DNA of 47,651 nucleotides from Fibrobacteria bacterium. Its GTDB lineage: Bacteria > Fibrobacterota > Fibrobacteria > UBA11236. A model generated the notes under the pieces. The model was given only the letters and a program-made list of their open reading frames with translations, did not search any database and was not told the origin of the DNA. The position numbers and the translations under genes are program-made. The stretch covers positions 1 through 47,651 of the forward strand of contig JADGQO010000092.1 in the NCBI GenBank assembly GCA_017881725.1. Direction: 5' to 3'. Shown here piece by piece: positions 27,021-35,997 of the stretch; position 1 is the stretch's first letter; every line of letters starts with the position of its first letter.

Positions 27021-27933
27021 TTTTACCTTTCCTACCGCAATGCCCGAATGCCTTCCACCTACTTCTCTCCCGGAGTTCCCGAGCGCGGCCTTGGAGGATT
27101 TACTTCCGTTGGCGTTCAGGGAAGATGAAGGGAGCGGCGATGTGACCTCCCTGGCGACTATTTCCGAAGCGGCGCGCGGCGTCGCGTTGCTTCTGTGCAA
27201 ACAGGCGGGCGTCGTGGCGGGAATGCCATTGGCGGAAAAAATTTTCCGATTCCGCGGTTTGGAAGTAAACATCAGGGCCAAAGTTTCGGAAGGCGCCCAA
27301 GTCCAGGCGGGAACCGTGCTCATGGAAATGGAAGGGCCCCTGCGAGGGCTGCTGATATGCGAGCGCACCTTATTGAACTTCATGCAAAGGCTTTCCGGCA
27401 TCGCCACCGTCACCAGGGCCTTCATGGAAGCGTTGGCGGGCAGCCGGACGCAGCTTTTGGACACGCGGAAAACCCTTCCGGGATTTCGGCATTTGGACAA
27501 ATACGCCGTGGCCGTCGGGGGAGGCGTCAATCATCGCATGGGACTTTATGATCGGGTGCTGGTCAAGGACAACCATGCCGAGGCCGCGGGTTCCGTGCGC
27601 GCGGCGGTGGATCGCATCGATTCGGAGTATCACGGACGTTACCTAGTCGAGGCGGAAGTACGATCCATGAAAGAGTTGCAAACCCTCTTGGACGCCAAGG
27701 TGGATGTTATCCTCTTGGACAATATGGACGATGAAACCCTGCGCCGGGCGATAGCTTTGACGCGCGCGCGCGCTCCCTCGATCAAACTCGAAGCCAGCGG
27801 CAATATGGATTTACAACGCCTCGTGCGGTTGCGCGACTTCGGTTTGGATTTCATCTCCGTCGGCGCACTAACTCATAGCGTCAAGGCCCTGGACATCAGC
27901 ATGGACATCAAAGGCGCTGCGCATGGCGGCTAA
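27001..27933 (+). CDS. nadC: Nicotinate-nucleotide pyrophosphorylase (carboxylating)
   Basis: Converts quinolinate and PRPP to nicotinate mononucleotide in NAD synthesis; 310 aa from ATG 27001. The signature LDTRKTLPGFRHLDKYAV, GGGVNHRMGLYD and VLVKDNH (about 150-190) carries the PRPP and quinolinate-binding residues. The carboxyl blocks VILLDNMDDE and LEASGNM complete the barrel. The start is uncertain: the preceding gene overlaps it, and TTG 26986 or ATG 27040 are alternatives. nadA and nadB are not in the window. It overlaps coaX by 11 bases. Confidence 0.94.
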   Translation: MKVKPVNFTFPTAMPECLPPTSLPEFPSAALEDLLPLAFREDEGSGDVTSLATISEAARGVALLLCKQAGVVAGMPLAEKIFRFRGLEVNIRAKVSEGAQVQAGTVLMEMEGPLRGLLICERTLLNFMQRLSGIATVTRAFMEALAGSRTQLLDTRKTLPGFRHLDKYAVAVGGGVNHRMGLYDRVLVKDNHAEAAGSVRAAVDRIDSEYHGRYLVEAEVRSMKELQTLLDAKVDVILLDNMDDETLRRAIALTRARAPSIKLEASGNMDLQRLVRLRDFGLDFISVGALTHSVKALDISMDIKGAAHGG

Positions 27934-28741
27934 ATCGAATAAACCGGGAAACGGCGGTTTGCGGCTCGCCGTGGACATCGGCAACACCAATACCGTGATC
28001 GGCTTGTTCGGTGGCGGGAAAATCCTCCATCGCTGGCGCCTTGCCACGCGCAAGGATACCACGGTCGACGAGATCAGCTTGTGGTTGAATGGACTGGTGC
28101 GTACGGACGCGGAGCGCAGCGCAATCAGCGTATCGGCAATGGCGTCGGTGGTCCCCGCTCAGGACGATAATTGGGCCCGGGCTTTGGAAGGCGTTTTCGG
28201 ATCGCCGCCGGAAATCCTGGACTATAAGAATTGCCTGGGCCTGAAACTGGATTATGAAATTCCCAGGCAGATTGGGGCCGATCGGTTAGCCAACGTTTTA
28301 GGTGCGCAGGCGCTGGGTCATAGCGAGGGCGTGATTATCGATTTGGGCACCGCCACGACCTTCGACATTTTCGGCGCCAATACCTATTGGGGCGGCATCA
28401 TTTGCCCCGGCATCCAAACTTCCATCCGTAGTTTGGCTGCGAGCGCGGCAAAACTTTCCGAGGTGGAATTGCGTTGGACCGACACGGTCATCGGCAAGAC
28501 CACGGACGACGCCCTGCGCATCGGCATGTTGCACGGCACCTTGGGGCAATTGGAATACCTGTTGAAGGCCGTCATCGCGGAACGGAAAATGAAAAAGCCG
28601 TCGGTGATCGCCACGGGAGGCTTGGCGCCATTGCTTTCCGGAAGATCCAAGGCAATCCGCGTCATTGAGCCGGATCTCACGCTCATCGGCATTCATCATC
28701 TGCTGGTTGGAATAGAAAAGAAAGGCCTGCGTTCAAAATGA
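27923..28741 (+). CDS. coaX: Type III pantothenate kinase
   Basis: Phosphorylates pantothenate, the first step of coenzyme A synthesis; 272 aa. The ASKHA fold is shown by the phosphate loop [12 protein letters not shown] (about 15-26), [12 protein letters not shown] (about 115-126), the second phosphate motif [12 protein letters not shown] with the following [12 protein letters not shown], and ATGGLAPLL near the end. The ATG overlaps the nadC stop by 11 bases. Its TGA overlaps the next gene's ATG by 4, so nadC, coaX and the decarboxylase gene form a coupled run, without an obvious shared pathway. Confidence 0.94.
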   Translation: MAAKSNKPGNGGLRLAVDIGNTNTVIGLFGGGKILHRWRLATRKDTTVDEISLWLNGLVRTDAERSAISVSAMASVVPAQDDNWARALEGVFGSPPEILDYKNCLGLKLDYEIPRQIGADRLANVLGAQALGHSEGVIIDLGTATTFDIFGANTYWGGIICPGIQTSIRSLAASAAKLSEVELRWTDTVIGKTTDDALRIGMLHGTLGQLEYLLKAVIAERKMKKPSVIATGGLAPLLSGRSKAIRVIEPDLTLIGIHHLLVGIEKKGLRSK

Positions 28742-29718
28742 AAAGAATCCTAGTCACGGGCGGAGCGGGGTTTCTCGGCTCCCATCTTTGCGAAAAGCTA
28801 TTGGACAAGGGCCACGACGTGGTCTGCATGGACAATTTTTTCACCGGCTCCAAACACAATGTCGAGGCTCTGCGCGCGCGCGGCAATTTTGAGTTGATCC
28901 GGCACGATGTCACCATGCCGTTGTTCCTGGAAGTGGATCAGATCTATAACTTGGCTTGCCCGGCTTCACCCGTGCATTACCAATACAATCCCGTCAAGAC
29001 CATCAAGACCAGCGTAATGGGCGCCATCAATATGCTGGGTTTGGCCAAGCGCGTCAAAGCCCGAATTTTGCAAGCTTCCACCAGCGAGGTATATGGTGAT
29101 CCGGAACAACACCCCCAGCGCGAGGGGTATTGGGGCCACGTGAACCCCATCGGACTACGGTCTTGTTACGACGAAGGCAAGCGTGTCGCGGAGACGCTTT
29201 TTTTCGACTACCAGCGGCAGAACAAGGTGGACATCCGCGTCATCCGGATTTTCAATACCTACGGGCCCAAAATGCACCCCAACGACGGGCGCGTGGTAAG
29301 CAATTTCATCGTACAGGCGCTGAGCGGCAAGGACATCACGATTTACGGCGATGGCAGCCAAACTCGATCGTTTTGCTATGTCTCCGACTTGTTGGAAGGC
29401 ATGGTCCGCCTGATGGAACACCCGGATTTGGTGGGACCGGTGAACATCGGGAACCCGAACGAGTTTACCATACGGGAACTTGCGGAGCAGGTGATTGCGC
29501 TTACGGGCAGCAAAAGCAAAATCGTCGCGAAGCCATTGCCCAGCGACGATCCCAAGCAACGCCAGCCGGATATTTCCTTGGCCAAGGCTAAGTTAGGCTG
29601 GGAACCGAAAATCGCGTTGCGCGAGGGCCTGATCAAAACCATCGCCTACTTCGATCAATTGTTGAAGTCCGGGGAGAGCGCCATCCTGGACAGCCATTTG
29701 CGCCAACCCCAGGGCTGA
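28738..29718 (+). CDS. NAD-dependent sugar epimerase/decarboxylase, UDP-glucuronate decarboxylase-like
   Basis: 326 aa extended short-chain dehydrogenase. The NAD motif [11 protein letters not shown] sits at about 7-17. The run [20 protein letters not shown] (about 78-97), STSEVYGDP, and [11 protein letters not shown] with the catalytic Tyr-x3-Lys are those of UDP-xylose synthase (UXS), as is [20 protein letters not shown]. It would convert UDP-glucuronate to UDP-xylose for cell-surface glycans. No other sugar-nucleotide genes are adjacent. It overlaps coaX by 4 bases. Confidence 0.9.
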   Translation: MKRILVTGGAGFLGSHLCEKLLDKGHDVVCMDNFFTGSKHNVEALRARGNFELIRHDVTMPLFLEVDQIYNLACPASPVHYQYNPVKTIKTSVMGAINMLGLAKRVKARILQASTSEVYGDPEQHPQREGYWGHVNPIGLRSCYDEGKRVAETLFFDYQRQNKVDIRVIRIFNTYGPKMHPNDGRVVSNFIVQALSGKDITIYGDGSQTRSFCYVSDLLEGMVRLMEHPDLVGPVNIGNPNEFTIRELAEQVIALTGSKSKIVAKPLPSDDPKQRQPDISLAKAKLGWEPKIALREGLIKTIAYFDQLLKSGESAILDSHLRQPQG

Positions 29719-29732
29719 ACGGCTGAACGTCT

Positions 29733-29750
29733 GGGGGCGGCGCGGCCCCC
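29733..29750. terminator. GC-rich hairpin between converging genes
   Basis: GGGGGC and GCCCCC pair around a 6-base loop, between the ends of the UXS-like gene and bioC. There is no clear T run, so it is a weak terminator candidate. Confidence 0.35.
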
Positions 29751-29773
29751 CGGCGCATTAATTTCCTTGCCAA

Positions 29774-30598
29774 TCACGTTTTCCGCAGCGCGGCGAACCA
29801 CGGCCTCCAAGTCGCATAGACTCCGGATTGGGTGGAGTAGCGTTCCTGGTACCGTAACACCAATGTTTCCAAGTTGGATCGGGTCAATTTTTTTTCCGGA
29901 CGGCGGGAGGCGCCCAATCCACGAATGGCTCCCAACAGGGCTTCCGTGGAAGGATAGGTGACGGGCAATGTTTCCGACTCCAGGTAGGCCACGGAGAAAC
30001 CCGCCGCGCGAGCGGCCTCAGCGACTGCATCCAGACCATGGCCGGGAAAACCCGAGTAGGCAAACGGCGGGTCGCGTAGAATCGCGTTCAATTCAGGAAA
30101 ATTGTCGTCTGAGAAACCGGATAACCAGTACTGGCCCGTTTCCGACAGGAGTGAATGGACGCGGCGGAAATGGCTGGTTAAATCCGGAAACCATTGCACC
30201 AGGGCATTGCTGGCGGCGAGGTGGAACGGCGCCAGCTTGCGGATCGCATCGGGAGAGTCTGCCTGGCCTGAGGCGTCGATTAAAAAGAATTGCGTCCCGT
30301 TAGTCATTGACGCCGACATCGATGCGCGAGCAACTTCCAACATGGCCGGGGCGATATCGGTAGCCGCCATTGCCGCATCCGGGAAGCGGGCCAGTAATTT
30401 CCGCGTAAGCAGACCCGTGCCGCAACCCATTTCCAGAATACGTAATCCATCGCCCTTAAAATGGCCGTCGAATTCCGGCCAACCCTTAAATTGGGATAAG
30501 GTATTCGCCATCGACTCTTGCACCTGGGCGTACTTTTCGTATGAGCCGGCTGCGCGGTTGAATCGTAAGGCGTGGAACGGCAAGGACGGGTCGCTCAT
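29774..30598 (-). CDS. bioC: Malonyl-ACP O-methyltransferase BioC
   Basis: Methylates malonyl-ACP to start pimelate synthesis for biotin; 274 aa. The SAM motif I reads ILEMGCGTGLLTRKL (about 54-68). The amino block FNRAAGSYEKYAQVQESMA and the post-I sequence AATDIAPAMLEVAR are typical of BioC. The segment SNALVQWFPDLTSHFRRVHSLL is the family's post-II region. It is the last gene of the minus-strand run bioD-bioF-bioH-like-bioC and starts 5 bases after its neighbour's stop. Confidence 0.9.
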   Translation of the reverse strand: MSDPSLPFHALRFNRAAGSYEKYAQVQESMANTLSQFKGWPEFDGHFKGDGLRILEMGCGTGLLTRKLLARFPDAAMAATDIAPAMLEVARASMSASMTNGTQFFLIDASGQADSPDAIRKLAPFHLAASNALVQWFPDLTSHFRRVHSLLSETGQYWLSGFSDDNFPELNAILRDPPFAYSGFPGHGLDAVAEAARAAGFSVAYLESETLPVTYPSTEALLGAIRGLGASRRPEKKLTRSNLETLVLRYQERYSTQSGVYATWRPWFAALRKT

Positions 30599-30603
30599 TC
30601 AGG

Positions 30604-31269
30604 TTACTTAAGGCAGGTCCCGAATAATTTCGGAAAATCGAAAAAAGGCAAATGTCCGCATGGGTATTCAATCCAAGCTGGGGATGAAAGCAGATCTGCT
30701 TCGGTGGGCGACAACGGATCCAGTTTACTCGCCAGGAAACGGTGGCCCGGAATCGCGGGGAGACTAGGATAATCTAGCTTGCAATCGGCGAGTGCATTCA
30801 AGCCCGTCAGCAGGGAATGTAAAGTGTAGTGTTCAGACTGCCGAATCCACGCATCCGAAATTTCAGGTGATACTAGGGACGTCCCGATAACCTGTTGCCA
30901 AAATTCACTCAACACGGATTCGCGAGCTCGATCCAAACGGCGCATCATGCGGGACAGGGCCGCTTGGGGCCAGGGACTGGGTGGCCGGCAAAAATCGAAA
31001 ATCGGGGAGACGGATAGCAACCGGTATTTGGGGCGCAAGCCCTCTGCAATCATGGCGCGGTGCAAAACCAGGCTACCCAGTGACCAAGCCACCAAAGTGC
31101 CTCCACCGGAAATGGATTCCACCGCGGTTTTCAAAAGCCCGGGTTCGTCCAAGAAGGAATGCACATCCCAGAAAGTGTGTTCATGGCCCGGGTACAGCGC
31201 TTCCAACTGTGGCCGCCAACAAGCAAGATTGGATGCCCATCCGCCGATCCAATAAACGGGTTCATGCAT
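30604..31269 (-). CDS. Pimeloyl-ACP methyl ester esterase, BioH-like alpha/beta hydrolase
   Basis: Would remove the BioC methyl group to free pimeloyl-ACP; 221 aa from ATG 31269, which has AAGG 8 bases upstream (ATG 31275 is an alternative). The oxyanion region reads YWIGGWASNLACW, the nucleophile elbow AWSLGSL, the acid Asp is in LASKLDPLSP and the His in CGHLPFFDFP, the same arrangement as BioH. Overall similarity to E. coli BioH looks weak and the family also includes BioG, so the exact name is left open. It lies between bioF and bioC, overlapping bioF by 8 bases, which supports the role. Confidence 0.8.
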   Translation of the reverse strand: MHEPVYWIGGWASNLACWRPQLEALYPGHEHTFWDVHSFLDEPGLLKTAVESISGGGTLVAWSLGSLVLHRAMIAEGLRPKYRLLSVSPIFDFCRPPSPWPQAALSRMMRRLDRARESVLSEFWQQVIGTSLVSPEISDAWIRQSEHYTLHSLLTGLNALADCKLDYPSLPAIPGHRFLASKLDPLSPTEADLLSSPAWIEYPCGHLPFFDFPKLFGTCLK

Positions 31270-32515
31270 GAACATCGCCTTGCATTTCGACCCATGCGGT
31301 GGATAAGAATTTCGCCAAAGCGCGAATTTCCTCCATGGTCATTTCACAATTCAAACTAAGGCGCAGACGCGCTTGGCCCTCAGGAACCGTGGGCGGACGG
31401 ATAGCCGGGGCTAAAAATCCTGCGGCCCGCAATTTTGAGGAAAGCCGTAAAGCGCGCTCGCTGGTGCCCGCGAGAACGGGGATGATATGACTCGTTCCGG
31501 GGATGACAGGTAAGCCCTCTGCGGCGAACAGCCGCCGGGCCAGAGTGGCGAGTTCCTCCAAGCGTTCGCGGCGCCAGGGTTCGGATGCGACAGCGTCCAG
31601 TGCCGCTAAATCGCCCGCAACCACGGCCGGGGGCAGGGCCGTGCTGAATATGAAACTGCGCGCCGTGTTGACCAGGTACTCCATCAAATCCACCGGCCCG
31701 CTGACATAAGCCCCGAAGCCGCCATAGGCTTTTCCGAAAGTTCCCATGATGATTATCTTGTCTCGGGTAACACCCAAGTTACTCCCGGCGCGCACGGCGG
31801 AATCAACCAGGTCGGGATAAACTCCAGTCGAATGCGCCTCATCCAAATAGAGATAAAATCCATAACGCGACTGAAGTTCCAGCAGCGCTTCCAACGGAGC
31901 GAAATCCCCGTCCATGCTGAACAACGTTTCGCTGCAAACCATTCCCGGCAAAAGGGAAGCCGGTTTACCGCCTTCCCGATCAAGCCCGCCTTTCTGGCTG
32001 GTCTCAGCGGAATTCTCGGCCGTGCGCAAATGCTTTTGCAACAGAGCTTCCAAATGCGCCATGTCGCCATGCCGATAGCGGTGGAATCGTCCCGGGAAAA
32101 GGCGCAACCCTTCCGCCACGCTGGCGTGGTTCAATTTATCACTGAAGACGGGCCCCAATACTTCTCCCAGGGATTGGATAACCCCCAGGTTCGCCATGAA
32201 GCCGGTATTGAATAGCAAGGTTCCGCCCAAGGGTCGCAGCGACTGGATTCGGTTTTCCAATTCTTCGTGCAGGCGTAATCCGCCACCTAATAATCGAGAT
32301 CCACCCGCGCCCGCTCCGTGCTTAAGCGCGGCTTCAGCGGCTGCCGCTTGTACCTTGGGATGCCTGGACATGCCCAAATAATCATTGCTGCTGAGATTCA
32401 GAAAAGTTTTTCCATCGGCTACCACATGTTTGGACGGCAGGCCTTCCCACGCGGAACGCTCGCGCCGTTGGTTCCGTCGATTCAGTTCTTGCAAGGCTTG
32501 GGAGAAGATGTTCAC
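31262..32515 (-). CDS. bioF: 8-amino-7-oxononanoate synthase
   Basis: PLP enzyme that condenses pimeloyl-ACP with alanine; 417 aa from GTG 32515. I prefer this start because it overlaps the bioD stop as GTGA and has AAGG 6 bases upstream; TTG 32536 would add 7 residues. Blocks include LNLSSNDYLGMSRHP, GGSRLLGGGLRLHEELE, SDKLNHASV and LYLDEAHSTGVY. The PLP lysine is in GTFGKAYGGFGAY. A 20-30 residue insert (about 170-200, Glu/Ser/Gly-rich) makes it a little longer than usual. Confidence 0.93.
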   Translation of the reverse strand: MNIFSQALQELNRRNQRRERSAWEGLPSKHVVADGKTFLNLSSNDYLGMSRHPKVQAAAAEAALKHGAGAGGSRLLGGGLRLHEELENRIQSLRPLGGTLLFNTGFMANLGVIQSLGEVLGPVFSDKLNHASVAEGLRLFPGRFHRYRHGDMAHLEALLQKHLRTAENSAETSQKGGLDREGGKPASLLPGMVCSETLFSMDGDFAPLEALLELQSRYGFYLYLDEAHSTGVYPDLVDSAVRAGSNLGVTRDKIIIMGTFGKAYGGFGAYVSGPVDLMEYLVNTARSFIFSTALPPAVVAGDLAALDAVASEPWRRERLEELATLARRLFAAEGLPVIPGTSHIIPVLAGTSERALRLSSKLRAAGFLAPAIRPPTVPEGQARLRLSLNCEMTMEEIRALAKFLSTAWVEMQGDVHA

Positions 32516-33240
32516 GGCGAACCTTGATTCCACCAAGTATCCAATGCCTCAGCCATTGGCGCGTACCAAGAGGCGACTCGATTACGAAAACCTTCGTCGC
32601 CGGAGGCCAAACCCGGGTCGTACGGCAGTTCACCGAAAAACGGCAGTCGCGTTAAGGCCTGCAAGGTGCGGATGTTGTCTGCGCAGGTTTCCGGAACCAC
32701 GGCGTCACGATGGCAGAATGCGAATCCGGCCATGGGCGCATTCACCGCCTTTAGGAAAGCCATGGTGGATAGCGTGTGATGCAAAGTACCCAATCCCGGC
32801 GCGCAGACTATCAAACTGTATATCGACTTCCGCGCGGCCAAGGTTGCCAGACTAACACCCTCCCGATTCAACGGAACCGCCGCGCCGCCGGCTCCCTCGA
32901 CGATCAATAAATCATTCGCCCGGCGCAGTGAATCCAATTCCCTTTCGATCAATTCCAGTTCAATCGGTTTACCATCGCTCTCAGCGGCCAAATGCGGTGA
33001 AACGGGTTTGGTAAATTTGTAGGTAACACGAGTGGACGTTTCCGGGTCGACCCAATTGCGAATCCAGTCCGCGTCCCCAAAGGCTTGTGAAGGTGTGCCG
33101 AAGGGGAAGGTCCCGCACTGTACGGGCTTATAGTAAGCGGAGCGCAATCCCTTTTGGCTTGCCCAGAGAAGAATCGCCAAACTCGCCGCTGATTTTCCGA
33201 CGTCAGTCCCGGTTCCGGTAATGAAGAGTGCTTTGCCCAT
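32512..33240 (-). CDS. bioD: Dethiobiotin synthetase
   Basis: ATP-dependent ring closure to dethiobiotin; 242 aa. The P-loop GTGTDVGKSAAS lies at about 10-21, the substrate region AYYKPVQCGT follows, and LLIVEGAGGAAVPLN (about 120-134) holds the second signature. First gene of the biotin run; bioA and bioB are absent, so the pathway is split over the chromosome. Upstream, GCGGTTA (33255-33261) and TAACCGC (33290-33296) form an inverted repeat that might be an operator, but it does not look like a BirA site. Confidence 0.93.
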   Translation of the reverse strand: MGKALFITGTGTDVGKSAASLAILLWASQKGLRSAYYKPVQCGTFPFGTPSQAFGDADWIRNWVDPETSTRVTYKFTKPVSPHLAAESDGKPIELELIERELDSLRRANDLLIVEGAGGAAVPLNREGVSLATLAARKSIYSLIVCAPGLGTLHHTLSTMAFLKAVNAPMAGFAFCHRDAVVPETCADNIRTLQALTRLPFFGELPYDPGLASGDEGFRNRVASWYAPMAEALDTWWNQGSP

Positions 33241-33379
33241 GATTTTCCAGTCAGGCGGTTAGCGCCCCGGTGAGAGGGAAATCTATTAATAACCGCACAG
33301 GGGATTGTAGATGCGTTTTTTTCCGTAACCTTGGAAAGAAAAATTCCGTTCACAAATAAAAGCGGAATGATTTTTCGCC

Positions 33380-33394
33380 TGTATACAACTCGCG
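33380..33394. promoter_or_regulatory. Motif TGTATACAACTCGCG, second copy
   Basis: 14 of 15 bases match the motif at 7710-7724 in the urtA-ureD gap. It lies about 140 bp upstream of bioD and just before the small coding remnant at 33411. Confidence 0.3.
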
Positions 33395-33410
33395 CCTCCT
33401 AGTTGTCTAA

Positions 33411-33533
33411 TTCCACAAACCGGCTTACCAAACGGAATTCAACAACAGCCGTGAACGCAATATCAACCTGGATCAAATGATGCGGGATATCATGACGGCC
33501 GTGCCGACCTGTCTAGCGCACGACCTGTTCTGA
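33411..33533 (+). pseudogene. Short coding remnant or small gene ending at a terminator
   Basis: After TAA at 33408, one frame is open for 40 codons to TGA 33531-33533 and reads protein-like (FNNSRERNINLDQMMRDIM in part). The first start codon is ATG 33477, which would give only 18 aa with no ribosome binding site. A strong terminator follows 8 bases after the stop, as behind real genes. It could be the 3' end of a decayed gene, a tiny gene, or the 3' part of a small RNA. I do not recognise the peptide. The rest of the 33241-33410 gap holds the bioD upstream region. Confidence 0.35.
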
Positions 33534-33540
33534 TTCCCCC

Positions 33541-33579
33541 GGGTCCGGAATCACGCGGGTTTCCGGACCCACTTTTTTT
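33541..33579 (+). terminator. Strong rho-independent terminator
   Basis: GGGTCCGGAA and TTCCGGACCC form a perfect 10-bp stem around a 10-base loop, followed by AC and seven T. No full-length gene lies directly upstream on the plus strand, only the short frame ending at 33533. Confidence 0.9.
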
Positions 33580-33599
33580 ACCCACTTCCCGCCATCGAC

Positions 33600-33626
33600 C
33601 CCGAGGGCCTTGCCTCGGGTCCGAGG
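33600..33626. other. Hairpin of unknown role upstream of tRNA-Val
   Basis: CCCGAGG-GCCTTG-CCTCGGG is a 7-bp hairpin, and CCTCGG-GT-CCGAGG is an alternative overlapping one. No T run follows. The surrounding 33580-33734 shows no gene. Confidence 0.3.
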
Positions 33627-33734
33627 CCATTGTCTGCGCCTGCTATCGAGTGTGATTTGCGTGTCCTACAATTCAAAAATAATGGACCCTGCTCCCATTC
33701 AGCCCAAGGTCGGCGCACTTCTCGGTCCCACGGA

Positions 33735-33763
33735 TTGACAGAAGCGTGGCTGCGTTCTAGATT
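33735..33763 (+). promoter_or_regulatory. Sigma-70 promoter of tRNA-Val
   Basis: TTGACA (33735-33740) and TAGATT (33758-33763) are separated by 17 bases. Transcription would begin near 33770, about 40 bases before the tRNA. Confidence 0.75.
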
Positions 33764-33808
33764 TTCGGCCCCGGCTTCCCACCACGGTTGCCGGGATTCG
33801 TGAATACT

Positions 33809-33882
33809 GGACGATTAGCTCAGCTGGTTAGAGTATTACCTTGACATGGTAGGGGTCGCAGGTTCGAGTCCTGCATCGTCCA
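33809..33882 (+). tRNA. tRNA-Val (anticodon GAC)
   Basis: GGACGAT and ATCGTCC close the acceptor stem, with discriminator A. The D arm contains AGCTCAGCTGGTTAGAGT. The anticodon loop TTGACAT on a TTACC/GGTAG stem gives GAC for valine. The T arm is GCAGGTTCGAGTCCTGC. CCA is not encoded. Confidence 0.95.
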
Positions 33883-33972
33883 GTTTCCCAACTCCTTTTT
33901 GCCATCCTTCCCCGGCTTTCCTAATTTCAGGGCTGATTTTATGCGGATTTTATTAGGATAAAGGACGGAATC

Positions 33973-35889
33973 TTGGCCAACATTTCCATTTCCCTGCCCA
34001 ACGGAAACGTACTCGAAGTCGAATCGGGAACGACCATTATGGACGTTGTGAAGCGCATCGGACCGGGCCTGGCCAAAAGCGCCATCGCGGCTCTGTTCGA
34101 AGGCCAACAAATGGATTTGTCCCGCATATTGACCCAAAGCGGAAGCCTGCGCGTTTTCACGGCGCAAAGTCCGGAGTCCCTGGAAATCGTACGCCATTCC
34201 ACGGCCCATCTCATGGCCATGGCCGTCAGCGAATTGTTTCCCGGTACACTACTCACCATCGGCCCCGTCATCGACAACGGCTTCTATTATGATTTCGACT
34301 CGAAGCATAAATTCTCGCCGGAAGATTTTCCCGCCCTCGAAGAGAAAATGCGCGAGTTGGCCAAGAAAGATTTTCCCGTCGTCCGCACGGAAAAATCACG
34401 CGTTGACGCCATTGCCTATTTCCAGGAAGCCGACCATCAAGAGCCTTATAAGGTCGAGATGATGCAAGAGTGGACGGATGACACTGTCAGCTTTTACACG
34501 CACGGGTCGTTCTCGGATTTGTGCCGCGGGCCGCATGTGCCCTCCACCGGCAAGCTCGGACATTTCAAACTGCTCTCCGTCGCGGGCGCATATTGGCGCG
34601 GCGACGAGAAACGTCCGATGCTGCAGCGCATTTACGCCACGGCATTTCTTTCCAAGGACGATCTGGAAAAACATTTATTCCAATTGGAAGAAGCGAAGCG
34701 CCGCGATCATCGCAAGCTGGGAAAAGAACTCGGCTATTTCCATCTGGAAGAAGGATCGCCCGGCATGGTGTTTTGGCATGCGCGTGGTTGGAAGCTGTAT
34801 TCGAATCTGATGGAATACATCCGCGCCAAGCTGTCACGCCGAGGTTACCTCGAAGTCCGCACGCCGGAAGTGGTCGAGAAAAACCTTTACGTCAAATCCG
34901 GGCACGTCGAGAATTATTCCGCGCTCATGTTTTTCACGGAAAGCGAAAACCGCGAATTCGTGATCAAGCCCATGAATTGCCCATGCCATGTCGAGATATT
35001 CAAGCAAGGCATCAAATCTTTCCGCGATCTTCCCGTCCGCATAGCGGAATTCGGCAAATGCCATCGCAATGAGCTGGCGGGCGTCATGCACGGCCTCATG
35101 CGCGTGCGCGGCTTCACGCAGGACGACGCCCATATTTTCTGCACCGTGGATCAAATCGCCGACGAAGTGGCGGATTTCTGCAAGCTGTTGCAGGACGTGT
35201 ACGCCGATTTCGGATTCAGCGAAGTCTTGGTCAAGTTGGCCGATCGTCCCGAGAAGCGGGTCGGCAGCGACGAAGTGTGGACCAAGGCGGAGGAGGCTTT
35301 GAAAGTCGCCTGTGGGCGCGCTAGCCTCGCGTACACCATGAATCCTGGTGAAGGCGCTTTTTACGGCCCCAAATTGGAATTCACCTTGCTCGATTCTCTG
35401 GGCCGCCATTGGCAATGCGGAACCATCCAGGTCGACTTCAATACCGCCGATCGCCTGGGCGCGGAATACGTCGCCTCCGACGGCAGCAAGCATCCACCGG
35501 TCATGTTGCATCGCGCCGTTTTCGGATCGCTGGAGCGCTTCATCGGAATCCTCATCGAGAACTTCGCGGGCGATTTGCCCATGTGGATTAATCCGCAGCA
35601 AATCCGGGTGCTGCCGGTATCGGAAAAGTATTTGGAACTCAGCCACGAAATCAATAACAAGCTCTTGGACGCGGGATTCCAGAGCGAAGTCGACGGTCGC
35701 AACGACAAAATCGGCTTTAAAATTCGCGAAGGGGAACGGGAAAAGGTCCCTTACTTGGTCATTTTGGGCGAGAAAGAGCAGCAATCCGGCAAAATCTCGC
35801 TCCGGAAGCGTAAAATCGGGGACTTGGGTACTTTTTCCTTAGACGAGGCCCTAGAAAAATTTAAATTTGAGGTTTCGTCCCGGGCTTAA
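33973..35889 (+). CDS. thrS: Threonine--tRNA ligase
   Basis: Class II synthetase, 638 aa, complete. The order is TGS domain (about 1-62), editing domain with HSTAHLMAMAV (about 76-86), catalytic core with MNCPCHVEIFKQG and FGKCHRNELAGVMHGLMRVR in part (motif 2), GAFYGPKLEFTL, motif 3 around MLHRAVFGSLERFIGIL, and an anticodon-binding domain. The zinc Cys sits in NCPCH. The start is TTG 33973, with AAGGACGGA upstream; no ATG is near. It heads the thrS-infC-rpmI-rplT group, as in Proteobacteria. Confidence 0.96.
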   Translation: MANISISLPNGNVLEVESGTTIMDVVKRIGPGLAKSAIAALFEGQQMDLSRILTQSGSLRVFTAQSPESLEIVRHSTAHLMAMAVSELFPGTLLTIGPVIDNGFYYDFDSKHKFSPEDFPALEEKMRELAKKDFPVVRTEKSRVDAIAYFQEADHQEPYKVEMMQEWTDDTVSFYTHGSFSDLCRGPHVPSTGKLGHFKLLSVAGAYWRGDEKRPMLQRIYATAFLSKDDLEKHLFQLEEAKRRDHRKLGKELGYFHLEEGSPGMVFWHARGWKLYSNLMEYIRAKLSRRGYLEVRTPEVVEKNLYVKSGHVENYSALMFFTESENREFVIKPMNCPCHVEIFKQGIKSFRDLPVRIAEFGKCHRNELAGVMHGLMRVRGFTQDDAHIFCTVDQIADEVADFCKLLQDVYADFGFSEVLVKLADRPEKRVGSDEVWTKAEEALKVACGRASLAYTMNPGEGAFYGPKLEFTLLDSLGRHWQCGTIQVDFNTADRLGAEYVASDGSKHPPVMLHRAVFGSLERFIGILIENFAGDLPMWINPQQIRVLPVSEKYLELSHEINNKLLDAGFQSEVDGRNDKIGFKIREGEREKVPYLVILGEKEQQSGKISLRKRKIGDLGTFSLDEALEKFKFEVSSRA

Positions 35890-35997
35890 CCTGGCTCTGG
35901 CGTATTTTCCGTTGGGGCGTTATGCTTTGGCGGGACCCGGCCCATCCGAACATTGCGTTCGGCCCAGCCTGAGACATCGATTCACGAAAGGCAGAGA

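Noticed and set aside
33735-33763. Possibility that the tRNA-Val promoter drives thrS
   Set aside because: It may read through, but thrS has its own leader; no evidence in sequence beyond proximity.
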